From contig NZ_BMDI01000002.1 in NCBI RefSeq assembly GCF_014635705.1, positions 248,001 through 312,000 of the forward strand: 64,000 nt of DNA, read 5' to 3'. Below, in pieces: positions 8,482-16,481 of this stretch. Under the pieces are notes generated by a model that was given only the letters and a program-made list of their open reading frames with translations, made no database searches and had not been told where the DNA came from. This DNA is from Oxalicibacterium faecigallinarum. GTDB taxonomy: Bacteria > Pseudomonadota > Gammaproteobacteria > Burkholderiales > Burkholderiaceae_D. Position 1 is the stretch's first letter, and each line of letters starts with the position of its first letter. Both the position numbers and the translations under genes were made by a program.

Positions 8482-9687
8482 ATGCAAGCACTCGAATTAA
8501 AACATTACACACTGAGTACCTGTCTGGGGCTCGGGCGGGATGCGAACTGGCAAAAGCTGGCGGCGCAGCAGGGCGCGCTGAAGCCTTGCGATTTTGAGAC
8601 GATCGATTTGCCGACATGGATTGGCGAGGTGCCCGGCGTCGATGCGGTTGTCATTCGTGCTGCGCTGGCTGATTTTGATTGCCGCAATAATCGTCTCGCG
8701 CAACTGGCCTTGCAGCAGGACGGATTCATCGAAAGTGTGCAGCAAGTCATTGCCCAGGTGGGTGCTGATCGCGTGGGCCTGTTTCTCGGCACCAGCACGT
8801 CAGGTATCTTGCAAACCGAACTGGCCTATCGTCGTCGCGAGACAGATGCCGACGGCAAACTGGGCGCGCTGCCGCCCGACTTCCGTTATGCGGAGACACA
8901 CAATACGTATTCTGTCGCCGCATTCGTCGCAGCCTTTCTGGGTGTGCGTGGTCCGGCGTTGACGGTCTCGTCTGCCTGTTCGTCGAGTGCCAAGGTGTTT
9001 GGTAATGCGGCACGCATGATCGAGGCCGGCGTGATCGATGCCGCTGTGGTTGGCGGTGTCGACACCTTGTGCCTGACGACGCTCTATGGTTTCAACTCTT
9101 TGCAACTGCTGTCGCCGGAACCGGCACAGCCTTATGGCGAAGGCCGGCAAGGTATCTCGATCGGGGAAGGTGCAGCGTTTGCCTTGCTGACAAAAGTGCA
9201 GGGCGAGGCACAACCCGGTTCGATTCTGCTGTGCGGTGTCGGTGAGTCAAGCGATGCACACCACATGTCATCGCCGCATCCGGAAGGCCTGGGTGCGCAG
9301 ATGGCGATGAAGTCTGCACTGGCATCTGCCGGCATCACGCCGGACCGGATTGGGTACATCAATCTGCATGGCACGGCAACGCCAAGCAATGATGCGGCAG
9401 AAGGGCGTGCTGTGCATGCCGTTTTTGGTCGTCATACCGCGTGCAGTTCTACCAAAGGTGCCACCGGGCATACGCTCGGTGCGGCTGGCGGCGTGGAAGC
9501 CGTGATCTGTGCAATGGCGATGACCAATGGCATGCTGCCGGCAGGCATCAATACCCAAGCCGTCGATGCTGCGCTCGATGTCGATTACCTGCTGCAGAAT
9601 CGCGCCGAACCGATCGACTATGCGCTGAACAATTCCTTTGGTTTTGGCGGGTCTAACTGCAGTCTGGTGCTGGGAGTCGTACGATGA
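8482..9687 (+). CDS. Beta-ketoacyl-ACP synthase (FabF-like ketosynthase, ApeO/ApeR type)
   Basis: A 401-residue condensing enzyme with the full Cys-His-His triad: C166 in SSACSSSA, H296 in NLHGTAT and H330 in GATGHTLG. It would elongate the ACP-bound aryl starter with malonyl-ACP in a type II system. The stop overlaps the next start, which encodes a chain-length-factor-like protein, by 4 bp, the usual arrangement for a KS:CLF heterodimer. In the characterised Xenorhabdus aryl-polyene pathway, as I recall, ApeO works with ApeC in this way while ApeR is a separate KS; here only one complete KS is visible. Confidence 0.9.
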   Translation: MQALELKHYTLSTCLGLGRDANWQKLAAQQGALKPCDFETIDLPTWIGEVPGVDAVVIRAALADFDCRNNRLAQLALQQDGFIESVQQVIAQVGADRVGLFLGTSTSGILQTELAYRRRETDADGKLGALPPDFRYAETHNTYSVAAFVAAFLGVRGPALTVSSACSSSAKVFGNAARMIEAGVIDAAVVGGVDTLCLTTLYGFNSLQLLSPEPAQPYGEGRQGISIGEGAAFALLTKVQGEAQPGSILLCGVGESSDAHHMSSPHPEGLGAQMAMKSALASAGITPDRIGYINLHGTATPSNDAAEGRAVHAVFGRHTACSSTKGATGHTLGAAGGVEAVICAMAMTNGMLPAGINTQAVDAALDVDYLLQNRAEPIDYALNNSFGFGGSNCSLVLGVVR

Positions 9688-10481
9688 GCGTGCAAGTTTA
9701 TCTGGATGCCATCGGCATGGTCGGTCCCGGTGCGAATAACTGGACAGCGTGGCAGAGCCTGCTACAGGACGCGTCCGATTATCAGATCGTGCCGACTGTC
9801 GTGCCGGCGCTGAATGTGTTGCCACCGGCCGAGCGTCGCCGTACCGGCGCGGGTGTCAAGCTGGCACTGGCGACCGGCATGGAGGCGCTGAGTAATGCCG
9901 GTATCGATCCGGCGACGATGACGACGGTGTTCTGTTCTTCCGGCGGTGATGGCGACAACTGCCATCTGATCTGCGAAGCCCTTGCGGGCAGCGACCGCAT
10001 GATCTCGCCGACCCGTTTTCATAATTCCGTGCATAACGCGCCTTCCGGCTACTGGGGTATTGCAGCGGGTGCGATGTTGCCATCCACCAGTTTGTGCGCC
10101 TACGATGGCGGCTTCGCTGTCGGTCTGCTGGAAGCCGCAGTGCAATGCGCGATTGAAAAGCGTCCGGTGCTGCTGGTGGTCTATGACACACCTTATCCCG
10201 AACCATTGCATGCGACGCGTCCGATACTGGATCAGTATGCGGTCGCATTGCTGTTGAACCCGACGCAAAGTGTTCAGAGTCTGGGCGCGCTGAGCTTGCA
10301 GTTGGAGGATGCTGCTTGTACACGCATGACTAACACTGCGCTGGAGCAGGTGCGGATTGGTATTCCGGCCGCTCGCGGACTGCCTTTGTTGCAGATTGTC
10401 GCGCAGGCACGTGCGGCACACGCTGATCTGGAATATGTAAATGGTCGCAGTCTGCATGCGGTGTTTACGCCAGTTCAGTAA
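9684..10481 (+). CDS. Ketosynthase chain-length-factor-like protein (ApeC-like)
   Basis: A 265-residue protein resembling the N-terminal ketosynthase fold of the short chain-length-factor group found in aryl-polyene clusters. It has the thiolase-like segments FCSSGGDGDN, PTRFHNSVHNAPSG and LLVVYDTPYPEP, but neither the SSACSSS nucleophile motif nor the two histidine motifs of its neighbour. It therefore should not condense by itself and probably sets polyene length as the partner of the KS encoded just upstream (4-bp overlap). The length is about two thirds of a normal KS, as expected for this family, so it is not a truncation. Confidence 0.8.
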   Translation: MSVQVYLDAIGMVGPGANNWTAWQSLLQDASDYQIVPTVVPALNVLPPAERRRTGAGVKLALATGMEALSNAGIDPATMTTVFCSSGGDGDNCHLICEALAGSDRMISPTRFHNSVHNAPSGYWGIAAGAMLPSTSLCAYDGGFAVGLLEAAVQCAIEKRPVLLVVYDTPYPEPLHATRPILDQYAVALLLNPTQSVQSLGALSLQLEDAACTRMTNTALEQVRIGIPAARGLPLLQIVAQARAAHADLEYVNGRSLHAVFTPVQ

Positions 10482-10519
10482 GCGATCAACGATCCGCTTT
10501 TCAAACCAGGGAGAAAATA

Positions 10520-11083
10520 ATGAAAAAACTGATTGGCCTTGCCGTATTGTCGACCTTGTTGGTTGGCTGCGAAACCATGCAGAAGAAAGAAGAAGCACCT
10601 GCACCAGTCGCTGCCAAGCCGGCACCTGAGCCTGTCGCGCCAGCCAAAAAACTGAGCGCAAAAGAACAGGCTGCCAAGGATGCGGCCGACAAGAAGGCAG
10701 CTGCGGCTGCCGCCAGCAAAAAATCAGCAGCACCTACCGCCGATGCAGGCAAGCCTCAGGAAGTCAAAGGTATCAATGGCTGGTCCGGGCAGATCATTGG
10801 CACGCCGGCACCCAAGAGCAAGTTCAATAATTTGAAAATTGGTATGGGCTTCAATGAAGTCATCAGCGTCGTCGGCAAACCGACCGATACCAGTTCGCAC
10901 ATTACGGGAAAGGCATGGATCCCGTTTTACTTTGGTTCTGGTCGTTATGAGACGGTGTTCTATTACAAGGGATTGGGACGTCTGACGTTCGCCGGCGGTG
11001 CTGGTGCCTATACGTATGGCGTCAACGATAACAGCGGTTTGACCATCATCGAGCACGACAAGACCGAGCGCGGTTTCCAGTAA
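10520..11083 (+). CDS. Alanine/lysine-rich lipoprotein with BamE/SmpA-like C-terminal domain
   Basis: A 187-residue predicted lipoprotein: MKKLIGLAVLSTLLVG is followed by the lipobox cysteine C17. Residues about 22-75 are a low-complexity Ala/Lys/Pro linker. The C-terminal part (about 95-187) contains an IGMGFNEVISVVGKPTD stretch like that of SmpA/OmlA/BamE-type small beta domains. It is the last gene of the plus-strand operon and is followed by a strong bidirectional terminator. It may be involved in outer-membrane handling of the pigment lipid or may be an unrelated envelope protein. An AGGGAG ribosome binding site precedes the start. Confidence 0.65.
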   Translation: MKKLIGLAVLSTLLVGCETMQKKEEAPAPVAAKPAPEPVAPAKKLSAKEQAAKDAADKKAAAAAASKKSAAPTADAGKPQEVKGINGWSGQIIGTPAPKSKFNNLKIGMGFNEVISVVGKPTDTSSHITGKAWIPFYFGSGRYETVFYYKGLGRLTFAGGAGAYTYGVNDNSGLTIIEHDKTERGFQ

Positions 11084-11105
11084 TTCTGCGACTCGCTGCA
11101 CCATC

Positions 11106-11145
11106 AAAAAGGCCGTTCATCTGTCGGGATGAACGGCCTTTTTTT
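11106..11145 (+). terminator. Bidirectional intrinsic terminator between converging genes
   Basis: A 15-bp stem (left arm AAAAAGGCCGTTCAT, with the matching arm ATGAACGGCC plus T-tract) around an 8-nt loop. It carries A-runs on one side and T-runs on the other, so it can stop transcription both of the lipoprotein gene from the left and of the chorismatase gene from the right. Confidence 0.93.
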
Positions 11146-11156
11146 GAGCGTGATGA

Positions 11157-12155
11157 TCAGTTGGCTGGCAAGGCAGCCGAACCTTCGATCTCCACCAGCA
11201 GATCGGCGCGGCAAATATCGGCCTGCACATAGGCCGCGCGTACGGCAGGGCCGACCTGCTGCTCGATGATCTGACGTACCTGCGCGATATCTTCCGCATG
11301 GCGGATATAGACGATGTAGTCCAGCGCTTGCAGCGCGCATTGCGCATTCGTCTTCAGGTTGGCTTCTGTCAGCACGGCGGCGATATTGGCGAGTGACTCA
11401 GTCGTTTGCGCGGCGACATCGCCGGTGTGACGTGTTTCGTGACCGACGATGCTGGCTGTGCCGGAAAGCAGAAAAATGCGTTGCTGATCGACGGTCGCGA
11501 CGCTGGCGCGGGAAAACAGCGGGCTGCGCGGGCCGTACTGCTCGGGGTAATCGTAGGCGCTGATCTGACGCGGATTTTCGATCGCGACAGAGGGTTGTCG
11601 TCCTGCCAGAAATGTAATCGTCAGTGGCCCCGATGCCGTACCCAACGCGCATGCCGCCGGGACGTTGCCTGCAACGGCCTGACCACTTTCGGCAAATGCC
11701 TGTTGTCTTCCCAGATTGAACTGACGGTAACGTTCAAGGTCATCTGTAACAGCATTGATGTCGGCCATGTAATTCCAGAAGCGCAATACATACGGGAAGC
11801 CCTGTGCATGCAGCAGCGAAAAAATATGGCGATAGGCCTGCCGGGTCGCAATCTGTAGCGGCGTGCCCTCCTGTTTGGGTGTGCCGGCAAACAGAGTTTC
11901 ATCAATCGTGACGATGCCAAACAGAAGATGGTCATTGAAACGGTAGTGAATGTCGTTGAGCTGGCCGGTGCGGATGACGCCGTTGCCATGCAGGCTTTCA
12001 CAGAGCAAGGCATCCTGATCCAGCCGTGCCATGGCAATATGGGCAAAGGCTGGCGCGTCAGCGATAGGTGGCAGCGCACTGAAAATCAACCCGCCGAGTA
12101 GACCGGAATCCTGTCCTTCGTCGGGGAGAGCACTGCCGTAAGAGACGTTCAACAT
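11157..12155 (-). CDS. Chorismatase / hydroxybenzoate synthase (XanB2/Hyg5/FkbO family)
   Basis: A 332-residue enzyme resembling the RidA-like chorismatases that convert chorismate to 3- or 4-hydroxybenzoate plus pyruvate (XanB2, Hyg5) or to a dihydroxycyclohexadiene carboxylate (FkbO). Recognisable parts are the YVLRFWNYMADIN segment near 160, the DYPEQYGPRSPLFSRA block near 225 and the C-terminal DICRADLLVEIEG segment. That segment has a likely catalytic Glu (E322) and a Cys seven residues before it (C315); from memory, this Cys marks the Hyg5 subtype that forms 3-hydroxybenzoate. In Xanthomonas, XanB2 feeds both xanthomonadin and ubiquinone synthesis. Placement inside the pigment cluster supports the starter-supply role. 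Product specificity is inferred. Confidence 0.87.
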   Translation of the reverse strand: MLNVSYGSALPDEGQDSGLLGGLIFSALPPIADAPAFAHIAMARLDQDALLCESLHGNGVIRTGQLNDIHYRFNDHLLFGIVTIDETLFAGTPKQEGTPLQIATRQAYRHIFSLLHAQGFPYVLRFWNYMADINAVTDDLERYRQFNLGRQQAFAESGQAVAGNVPAACALGTASGPLTITFLAGRQPSVAIENPRQISAYDYPEQYGPRSPLFSRASVATVDQQRIFLLSGTASIVGHETRHTGDVAAQTTESLANIAAVLTEANLKTNAQCALQALDYIVYIRHAEDIAQVRQIIEQQVGPAVRAAYVQADICRADLLVEIEGSAALPAN

Positions 12156-12287
12156 GATTGTGTTTGTCGTGAAAAGCGAGGATACGTGATGTATGGACTA
12201 TGACGCATCAAAGAAGTGCCCGGCAATCAGAACGGGCTTGTATCCACAGCGTGTAACCGCACAGTGCGTTCGCGGGGTATCCGTATA

Positions 12288-13049
12288 ATGAGCCGTTTTC
12301 CTCAACCTCTCAAGATTGCCGGCCTGATCCTGTTGGTATCGACCGTGCTGACTGCCTGTATGCCGATTGGAATTGTCAAAAGCAAGTTGGATGTTATTGA
12401 GGATGTCGCTCCTTGTAAAGGCGACATCGATACGCTTGTTGTACTTCTGCCCGGTGCTTACGATACACCGGAAGATTTTGTCCGACAGGGGTTTGTGGAC
12501 GCCATGCATGCCCGCCGCATCGCGGCAGACGTCATCATGGCCGATACCCATGTCGGCTATTACACCTCGGCATTGGTGGTTGAACGTTTGCATCAGGATA
12601 TCGTCATGCCGGCGCGCGCCAAGGGATATCGGCATATCTGGTTTGCAGGCATTTCCCTTGGCGGATATGGTTCCTTGCTTTACGCGAAAGCGTTTGGCGA
12701 CACCATCGACGGTATGTTCTTGATGGCCCCGTTTCTTGGCAATCGCAGCCTGATTGCGGAAGTTGGCAAATCCGGGCTGGCCGACTGGCCGGTCGGACCG
12801 ATTGCCGCCAATGACTATGATCGCGAACTGTGGTCATGGATCAAGACGTACGCGACGGCACCTGACCGTGTGCCACCGCTGTATATCGGTTACGGGCTGG
12901 AAGATCGCTTTGCAGGCAGTAACCGACTGATTGGCGACGTGCTGCCAGCCAATCGTGTCACGACTGCTGAAGGCGGTCACACATGGAAGCCCTGGCTGGA
13001 GCTGTGGCAAGGATTTCTTGATCGGGATGTGCTGCCGCGTTGCCGCTGA
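12288..13049 (+). CDS. Alpha/beta-hydrolase lipoprotein
   Basis: A 253-residue predicted lipoprotein with a signal LILLVSTVLTAC (lipobox C24) and an alpha/beta-hydrolase domain. The nucleophile elbow is GISLGG (S123), the likely oxyanion region is LLPGAYD near 54-59, and a late GGHTWKPW supplies the probable catalytic histidine. It is divergent from the chorismatase gene and lies 58 bp before the second halogenase-like gene. A periplasmic or outer-membrane esterase acting on the pigment ester or lipid would fit the context, but the substrate is unknown. I start at 12288 because this gives a textbook lipoprotein signal; upstream in-frame sequence does not. Confidence 0.75.
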   Translation: MSRFPQPLKIAGLILLVSTVLTACMPIGIVKSKLDVIEDVAPCKGDIDTLVVLLPGAYDTPEDFVRQGFVDAMHARRIAADVIMADTHVGYYTSALVVERLHQDIVMPARAKGYRHIWFAGISLGGYGSLLYAKAFGDTIDGMFLMAPFLGNRSLIAEVGKSGLADWPVGPIAANDYDRELWSWIKTYATAPDRVPPLYIGYGLEDRFAGSNRLIGDVLPANRVTTAEGGHTWKPWLELWQGFLDRDVLPRCR

Positions 13050-13107
13050 CGTATGATGTGCGCTTGTTCCGGCGAGAGCGGAACGCATGATTTCCGGAGA
13101 GAAAACA

Positions 13108-14478
13108 ATGCAGACAACAGATGAACTGGCGACCGCAGCCGACCCGATGACGGCGACTTCTCGCGCGCAGGGTGTGTCAGGTACACCCATACGCACACAA
13201 GTACTGATCATCGGCGGCGGGCCGGCAGGTTCGACAGCAGCAGCGTTGCTGGCACAGGATGGTATTGATGTCACGCTGCTGGAAAAAGCCGTGCATCCAC
13301 GTTTTCATATTGGCGAGTCATTGTTGCCGGCCAATATCCCATTGCTGGAGAAGCTGGGTGTGAAGGAAAAGGTGGAGGCGATCGGTATGCCGAAGTGGGG
13401 CGTGGAGTTCAACTCGATCGAGTCGGACATGAAGACCCATATCGAGTTTGCGGAAGCCTTCGATAAATCAATGCCCTATGCGTATCAGGTGCGTCGTGCC
13501 GATTTCGATCACATCCTGATCGACAATGCCCGGGATAAAGGTGCGAATGTCACGGAAGGTTGTCGGGTTCGCACGGTGGATTTCCAGAAAGCGCATGTTG
13601 CGATCAAGGCGCAACTTGCTGATGGCCGCCAGCAGGACTATCTGGCCGATTACGTGATCGATGCTTCCGGACGCGACACGTTCCTTGCCAATCAATTCAA
13701 AAGCAAACAAAAGAATCGCAAGCACAACAGCTCTGCGCTGTATAGTCATTTCACTGGTGTCGAGCGTTATGAAGGCAAGCGCGAAGGTGATATCAGCCTG
13801 TTCTGGTTTGAACATGGCTGGTTCTGGCTGATCCCGTTATCCGACGGCACAACCAGTGTCGGGGCGGTGTGCTGGCCGCATTATCTGGCTTCGCGCAAGG
13901 TCAGCGTCGAGCAGTTCCTGATGGATACGATTGCAATGGCGCCGAAGCTGGCGGATCGCATGAAGAATGCCGTGCGCGTCGGCGAGGTGCATGCGACCGG
14001 CAATTACGCCTACACCAGCAGCAAGAGCTACGGCGATCGCTGCATGTTGCTCGGTGATGCCTACGCCTTCATCGATCCGGTGTTTTCTTCCGGCGTGTTG
14101 CTGGCAATGCAGAGCGCATTTGTCGGTGTCGATGCGGTCAAGGCTTGCTTGCAGGAGCCGAAAAAGGCTGCGCGCGAACTGGCGAAGTTCGATCACCACA
14201 TGCGTCGCGGACCATCGATTTTCTCGTGGTTCATTTACCGTGTGACCAATCCTGCCATGCGTTTTCTGTTCCTCAATCCCCGTGACTTCCTGCAGACCAA
14301 GGCGGCGGTCATGTCGGTGCTGGCTGGTGACATCTTTCACAACAAGGCCATCTGGCCATCGCTGTATGTCTTCAAAGGCATCTACTACTTGTCGTCTCTG
14401 TTCAATCCGATGCGTACGCTGGATGCGTGGCGTCGGCGCAAGATCAATATTCGTGATCCGGAAGCAGGATCGGCGTGA
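13108..14478 (+). CDS. Flavin-dependent halogenase-like oxidoreductase 2
   Basis: A 456-residue FAD-dependent protein closely following the fold of carrier-protein-dependent flavin halogenases. It has GGGPAG at 36-41, the PRFHIGESLLP block near 64-74, W-x-W-x-I-P as WFWLIP (238-243) and F-x-x-P-x-x-S-x-G as FIDPVFSSG (321-329). Start choice: a GGAGAG Shine-Dalgarno 8 bp upstream supports ATG 13108 over the in-frame ATG at 13087. Xanthomonadins are brominated aryl polyenes and their cluster encodes a related halogenase, so this is the better candidate of the two for ring halogenation. A hydroxylase/oxidase function is the main alternative. It ends 8 bp before a strong bidirectional terminator. 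Confidence 0.83.
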   Translation: MQTTDELATAADPMTATSRAQGVSGTPIRTQVLIIGGGPAGSTAAALLAQDGIDVTLLEKAVHPRFHIGESLLPANIPLLEKLGVKEKVEAIGMPKWGVEFNSIESDMKTHIEFAEAFDKSMPYAYQVRRADFDHILIDNARDKGANVTEGCRVRTVDFQKAHVAIKAQLADGRQQDYLADYVIDASGRDTFLANQFKSKQKNRKHNSSALYSHFTGVERYEGKREGDISLFWFEHGWFWLIPLSDGTTSVGAVCWPHYLASRKVSVEQFLMDTIAMAPKLADRMKNAVRVGEVHATGNYAYTSSKSYGDRCMLLGDAYAFIDPVFSSGVLLAMQSAFVGVDAVKACLQEPKKAARELAKFDHHMRRGPSIFSWFIYRVTNPAMRFLFLNPRDFLQTKAAVMSVLAGDIFHNKAIWPSLYVFKGIYYLSSLFNPMRTLDAWRRRKINIRDPEAGSA

Positions 14479-14485
14479 TGCCGGT

Positions 14486-14527
14486 GACAATAAAAAAGCC
14501 CGCAGCATTGCGGGCTTTTTTATTGTC
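14486..14527 (+). terminator. Bidirectional intrinsic terminator with 19-bp perfect stem
   Basis: A 19-bp perfect inverted repeat (left arm 14486-14504, right arm 14509-14527) with a GCAT tetraloop. The GC core GCCCGCA/TGCGGGC is flanked by six A on one side and six T on the other. It separates the converging halogenase-like gene and the reductase that ends the minus-strand operon, and can work in both directions. Confidence 0.94.
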
Positions 14528-14538
14528 CATCCTTTTGA

Positions 14539-15258
14539 TCAGATCATCCCGCCATTGATCGAGATGATCTGGCCGGAGATATAGGCAGCCTGTTCTGACG
14601 CAAGAAATGCAACCAGATCAGCCACTTCTTCCGGCTTGCCTGCGCGCTTCATCGGCACCATGTTCTGGATCAGCTTGTCGTCGAACGTGCCATCGATCAT
14701 GTCGGTGGCAATGATGCCCGGCGCGATGGCATTAACCGTGATGCCGCGACTTGCCAGTTCCAGTGAGAGTGATTTGGTGGCCGAATGCAAGGCGCCTTTG
14801 GCAGCGGAATAATTGACTTGCCCACGATTGCCGGCGACAGCGGCGACCGAAGAGATATTGATGATGCGGCCCCAGCGTGTACGGATCATTGGCATGGTCA
14901 AAGGCTGGGTGACGTTGAAGAAGCCATGCAGCGAAACATCGATGACGTCATGCCATTGCGTTGGCGACATGCCGGGGAAGACGGCATCCGAATGAATCCC
15001 GGCGTTATTGACCAGCACTTGAATCGGACCGGCCTCTGTCAATTGTTCCAGCGCTGTGTGCGTCTCTTCCGCATTCGTGATATTGAACGCGGCAACTTCA
15101 GCGCTGCCGCCATCGGCAATGATGGCATCGCACACAGCTTGTGCCTTGTCGCGCCCGCGGTTGGCATGCACGATCACATGCAATCCATCCCGTGCCAGAC
15201 GTTTGCAGATGGCGCTGCCGATACCGCCGCTGCCACCCGTTACCAATGCAAGCTTCAT
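14539..15258 (-). CDS. 3-oxoacyl-ACP reductase (FabG-like, ApeQ type)
   Basis: A 239-residue short-chain dehydrogenase that would reduce the 3-keto group of the ACP-bound growing polyene with NADPH. The cofactor motif TGGSGGIG spans 7-14, NNAG is at 84-87 and the catalytic residues are S137 (INISS), Y150 and K154 (YSAAK). It is the last gene of the minus-strand operon and its start overlaps the preceding dehydratase stop by 4 bp. Together with the dehydratases upstream it completes the ketoreduction-dehydration half of the type II cycle. A housekeeping FabG role is unlikely given the location. Confidence 0.92.
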   Translation of the reverse strand: MKLALVTGGSGGIGSAICKRLARDGLHVIVHANRGRDKAQAVCDAIIADGGSAEVAAFNITNAEETHTALEQLTEAGPIQVLVNNAGIHSDAVFPGMSPTQWHDVIDVSLHGFFNVTQPLTMPMIRTRWGRIINISSVAAVAGNRGQVNYSAAKGALHSATKSLSLELASRGITVNAIAPGIIATDMIDGTFDDKLIQNMVPMKRAGKPEEVADLVAFLASEQAAYISGQIISINGGMI

Positions 15259-15743
15259 GCTGCAGATCCTTTCATGTTGTCGGTGACCATGCTGGCATCG
15301 ATGATGACCGTGGCACGGCCATCGAGTAATGGCTTTTGTGAGTGTTGGCCGCGTACGGCGAACTGGTAAAGAATGCAGTTGGGTTCGCTGTGTGTCAGCG
15401 TTACTTCGACCTGCAAAGACTCATCCAGATCATCAAGGCGGGCAGCATGGAATGTGGTGTTGCGCACGCTTGCCAGAAAACCGGCTGTGGGGCGTTCCGT
15501 GACTGGTGCGTCGGCTTTGGATGTCATCAGCAACGCGGTATGAACCGCCATGGCCTGGGCCGCATATTCAATGCCGTTGGCAGCGCCGAGCCGGCCATGC
15601 GCACGCAAGGGATTGGTCGGTGACAGGTGGCTCGCTGTCACCGCGATCATGCGCGCAGCATCCCAGCTTTCAACCCGATCCAGCAGACACATATCGCCCT
15701 GATGCGGAATATGTGCGGTCATCCATTCGCGATCAATGATCAT
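15255..15743 (-). CDS. Hotdog-fold 3-hydroxyacyl-ACP dehydratase (ApeP-like)
   Basis: A 162-residue hotdog-fold protein of the FabA/FabZ-like group found in aryl-polyene clusters. The active-site histidine is probably in IPHQGDM (H14), and the central helix appears in ANGIEYAAQAMAVH near 55-68. In the Xenorhabdus pathway, as I recall, ApeP pairs with ApeI as the dehydratase. A second, shorter FabZ-like dehydratase gene lies in the same operon at 19554-19844, so the same pairing is possible here. Start choice: the ATG at 15743 overlaps the stop of the upstream methyltransferase by 4 bp; starting at 15761 would add six residues and remove the coupling. Confidence 0.85.
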   Translation of the reverse strand: MIIDREWMTAHIPHQGDMCLLDRVESWDAARMIAVTASHLSPTNPLRAHGRLGAANGIEYAAQAMAVHTALLMTSKADAPVTERPTAGFLASVRNTTFHAARLDDLDESLQVEVTLTHSEPNCILYQFAVRGQHSQKPLLDGRATVIIDASMVTDNMKGSAA

Positions 15744-16474
15744 GTTTTCGCCTTGTGGCAAACCAGCAGGATATTGGCGAAGGGCGTGCCTTCATGCATC
15801 GGCATGGCTTGCACGGAAAAACCCAGAGCCGTGATATCACGTTGCCAGTCGGCGATGCTGCGACAGAAGGTTGGCAGTGTCTTGTGGCCGCGAATGCTGG
15901 TCACGACATTGTCGACCCAGTTACTGATCTTGAATGGCAGGCCACCCGCTGCATCACCGACACGCAACAACAGCACGCCGTCATCGGTCAGGCAGGCATG
16001 CACACGACGCAGCACATCGTCCTGCGCAGGAAAGTCGACGTAGTGCAAGACATCCAGAATCACGACTGCATCCGATGGCGGGAAGTTGGCAGTGCACATG
16101 TTGCCGACTTCGAACGTGGCGCGGGTGCTGTCCTTGTGCAAGGCTGCGCGCGCGCGATCAACATCGCGCGGCATCAGTTCAATGCCATGCACGTGTGCAA
16201 TGGCTGGTGGCGCTGGCCAGTTTGCCGGCCATTCGCCTTTGGCGTGTTGTGCCTGGGCAGATAACAGCCAGGAAGAAAGCAAACCTTGCCCGCAGCCGAT
16301 GTCCAGTACGCGAATGCCGCCATCCCGATGCGGCAGGAGATTGCGTGCCAGCATGCCTTTGAATACGGGATCGCGCCCCAGTTTGCCTTGCGCAAAATGC
16401 CAGGCAAAACGTCCTGCTTGCTGGTAGGGCGCACACGCGGCGGTCAATAGATTTTGGATGGCATTGATCGTCAT
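15740..16474 (-). CDS. SAM-dependent methyltransferase (class I)
   Basis: A 244-residue Rossmann-fold methyltransferase. Motif I is VLDIGCGQGLL near 60-70, the acidic/adenine-binding loop is around VHGIELMPRDVDRA, and DVLHYVDFPAQ follows near 145. It probably methylates the aryl head group (O- or C-methylation), a common tailoring step of aryl polyenes; the exact position is unknown. It lies in the middle of the minus-strand operon with near-zero spacing. A GTG two codons upstream (16480) is an alternative start. Confidence 0.83.
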   Translation of the reverse strand: MTINAIQNLLTAACAPYQQAGRFAWHFAQGKLGRDPVFKGMLARNLLPHRDGGIRVLDIGCGQGLLSSWLLSAQAQHAKGEWPANWPAPPAIAHVHGIELMPRDVDRARAALHKDSTRATFEVGNMCTANFPPSDAVVILDVLHYVDFPAQDDVLRRVHACLTDDGVLLLRVGDAAGGLPFKISNWVDNVVTSIRGHKTLPTFCRSIADWQRDITALGFSVQAMPMHEGTPFANILLVCHKAKT

Positions 16475-16481
16475 GGTCACG

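Noticed and set aside
9762-10733. 323-codon minus-strand open frame across the CLF and lipoprotein genes
   Set aside because: It crosses two well-supported plus-strand genes and shows no recognisable domain.
12284-12289. TATAAT at the start of the hydrolase lipoprotein gene
   Set aside because: It overlaps the start codon (ATG at 12288) and has no -35; use as a -10 would remove the lipoprotein signal from the transcript. Probably chance.
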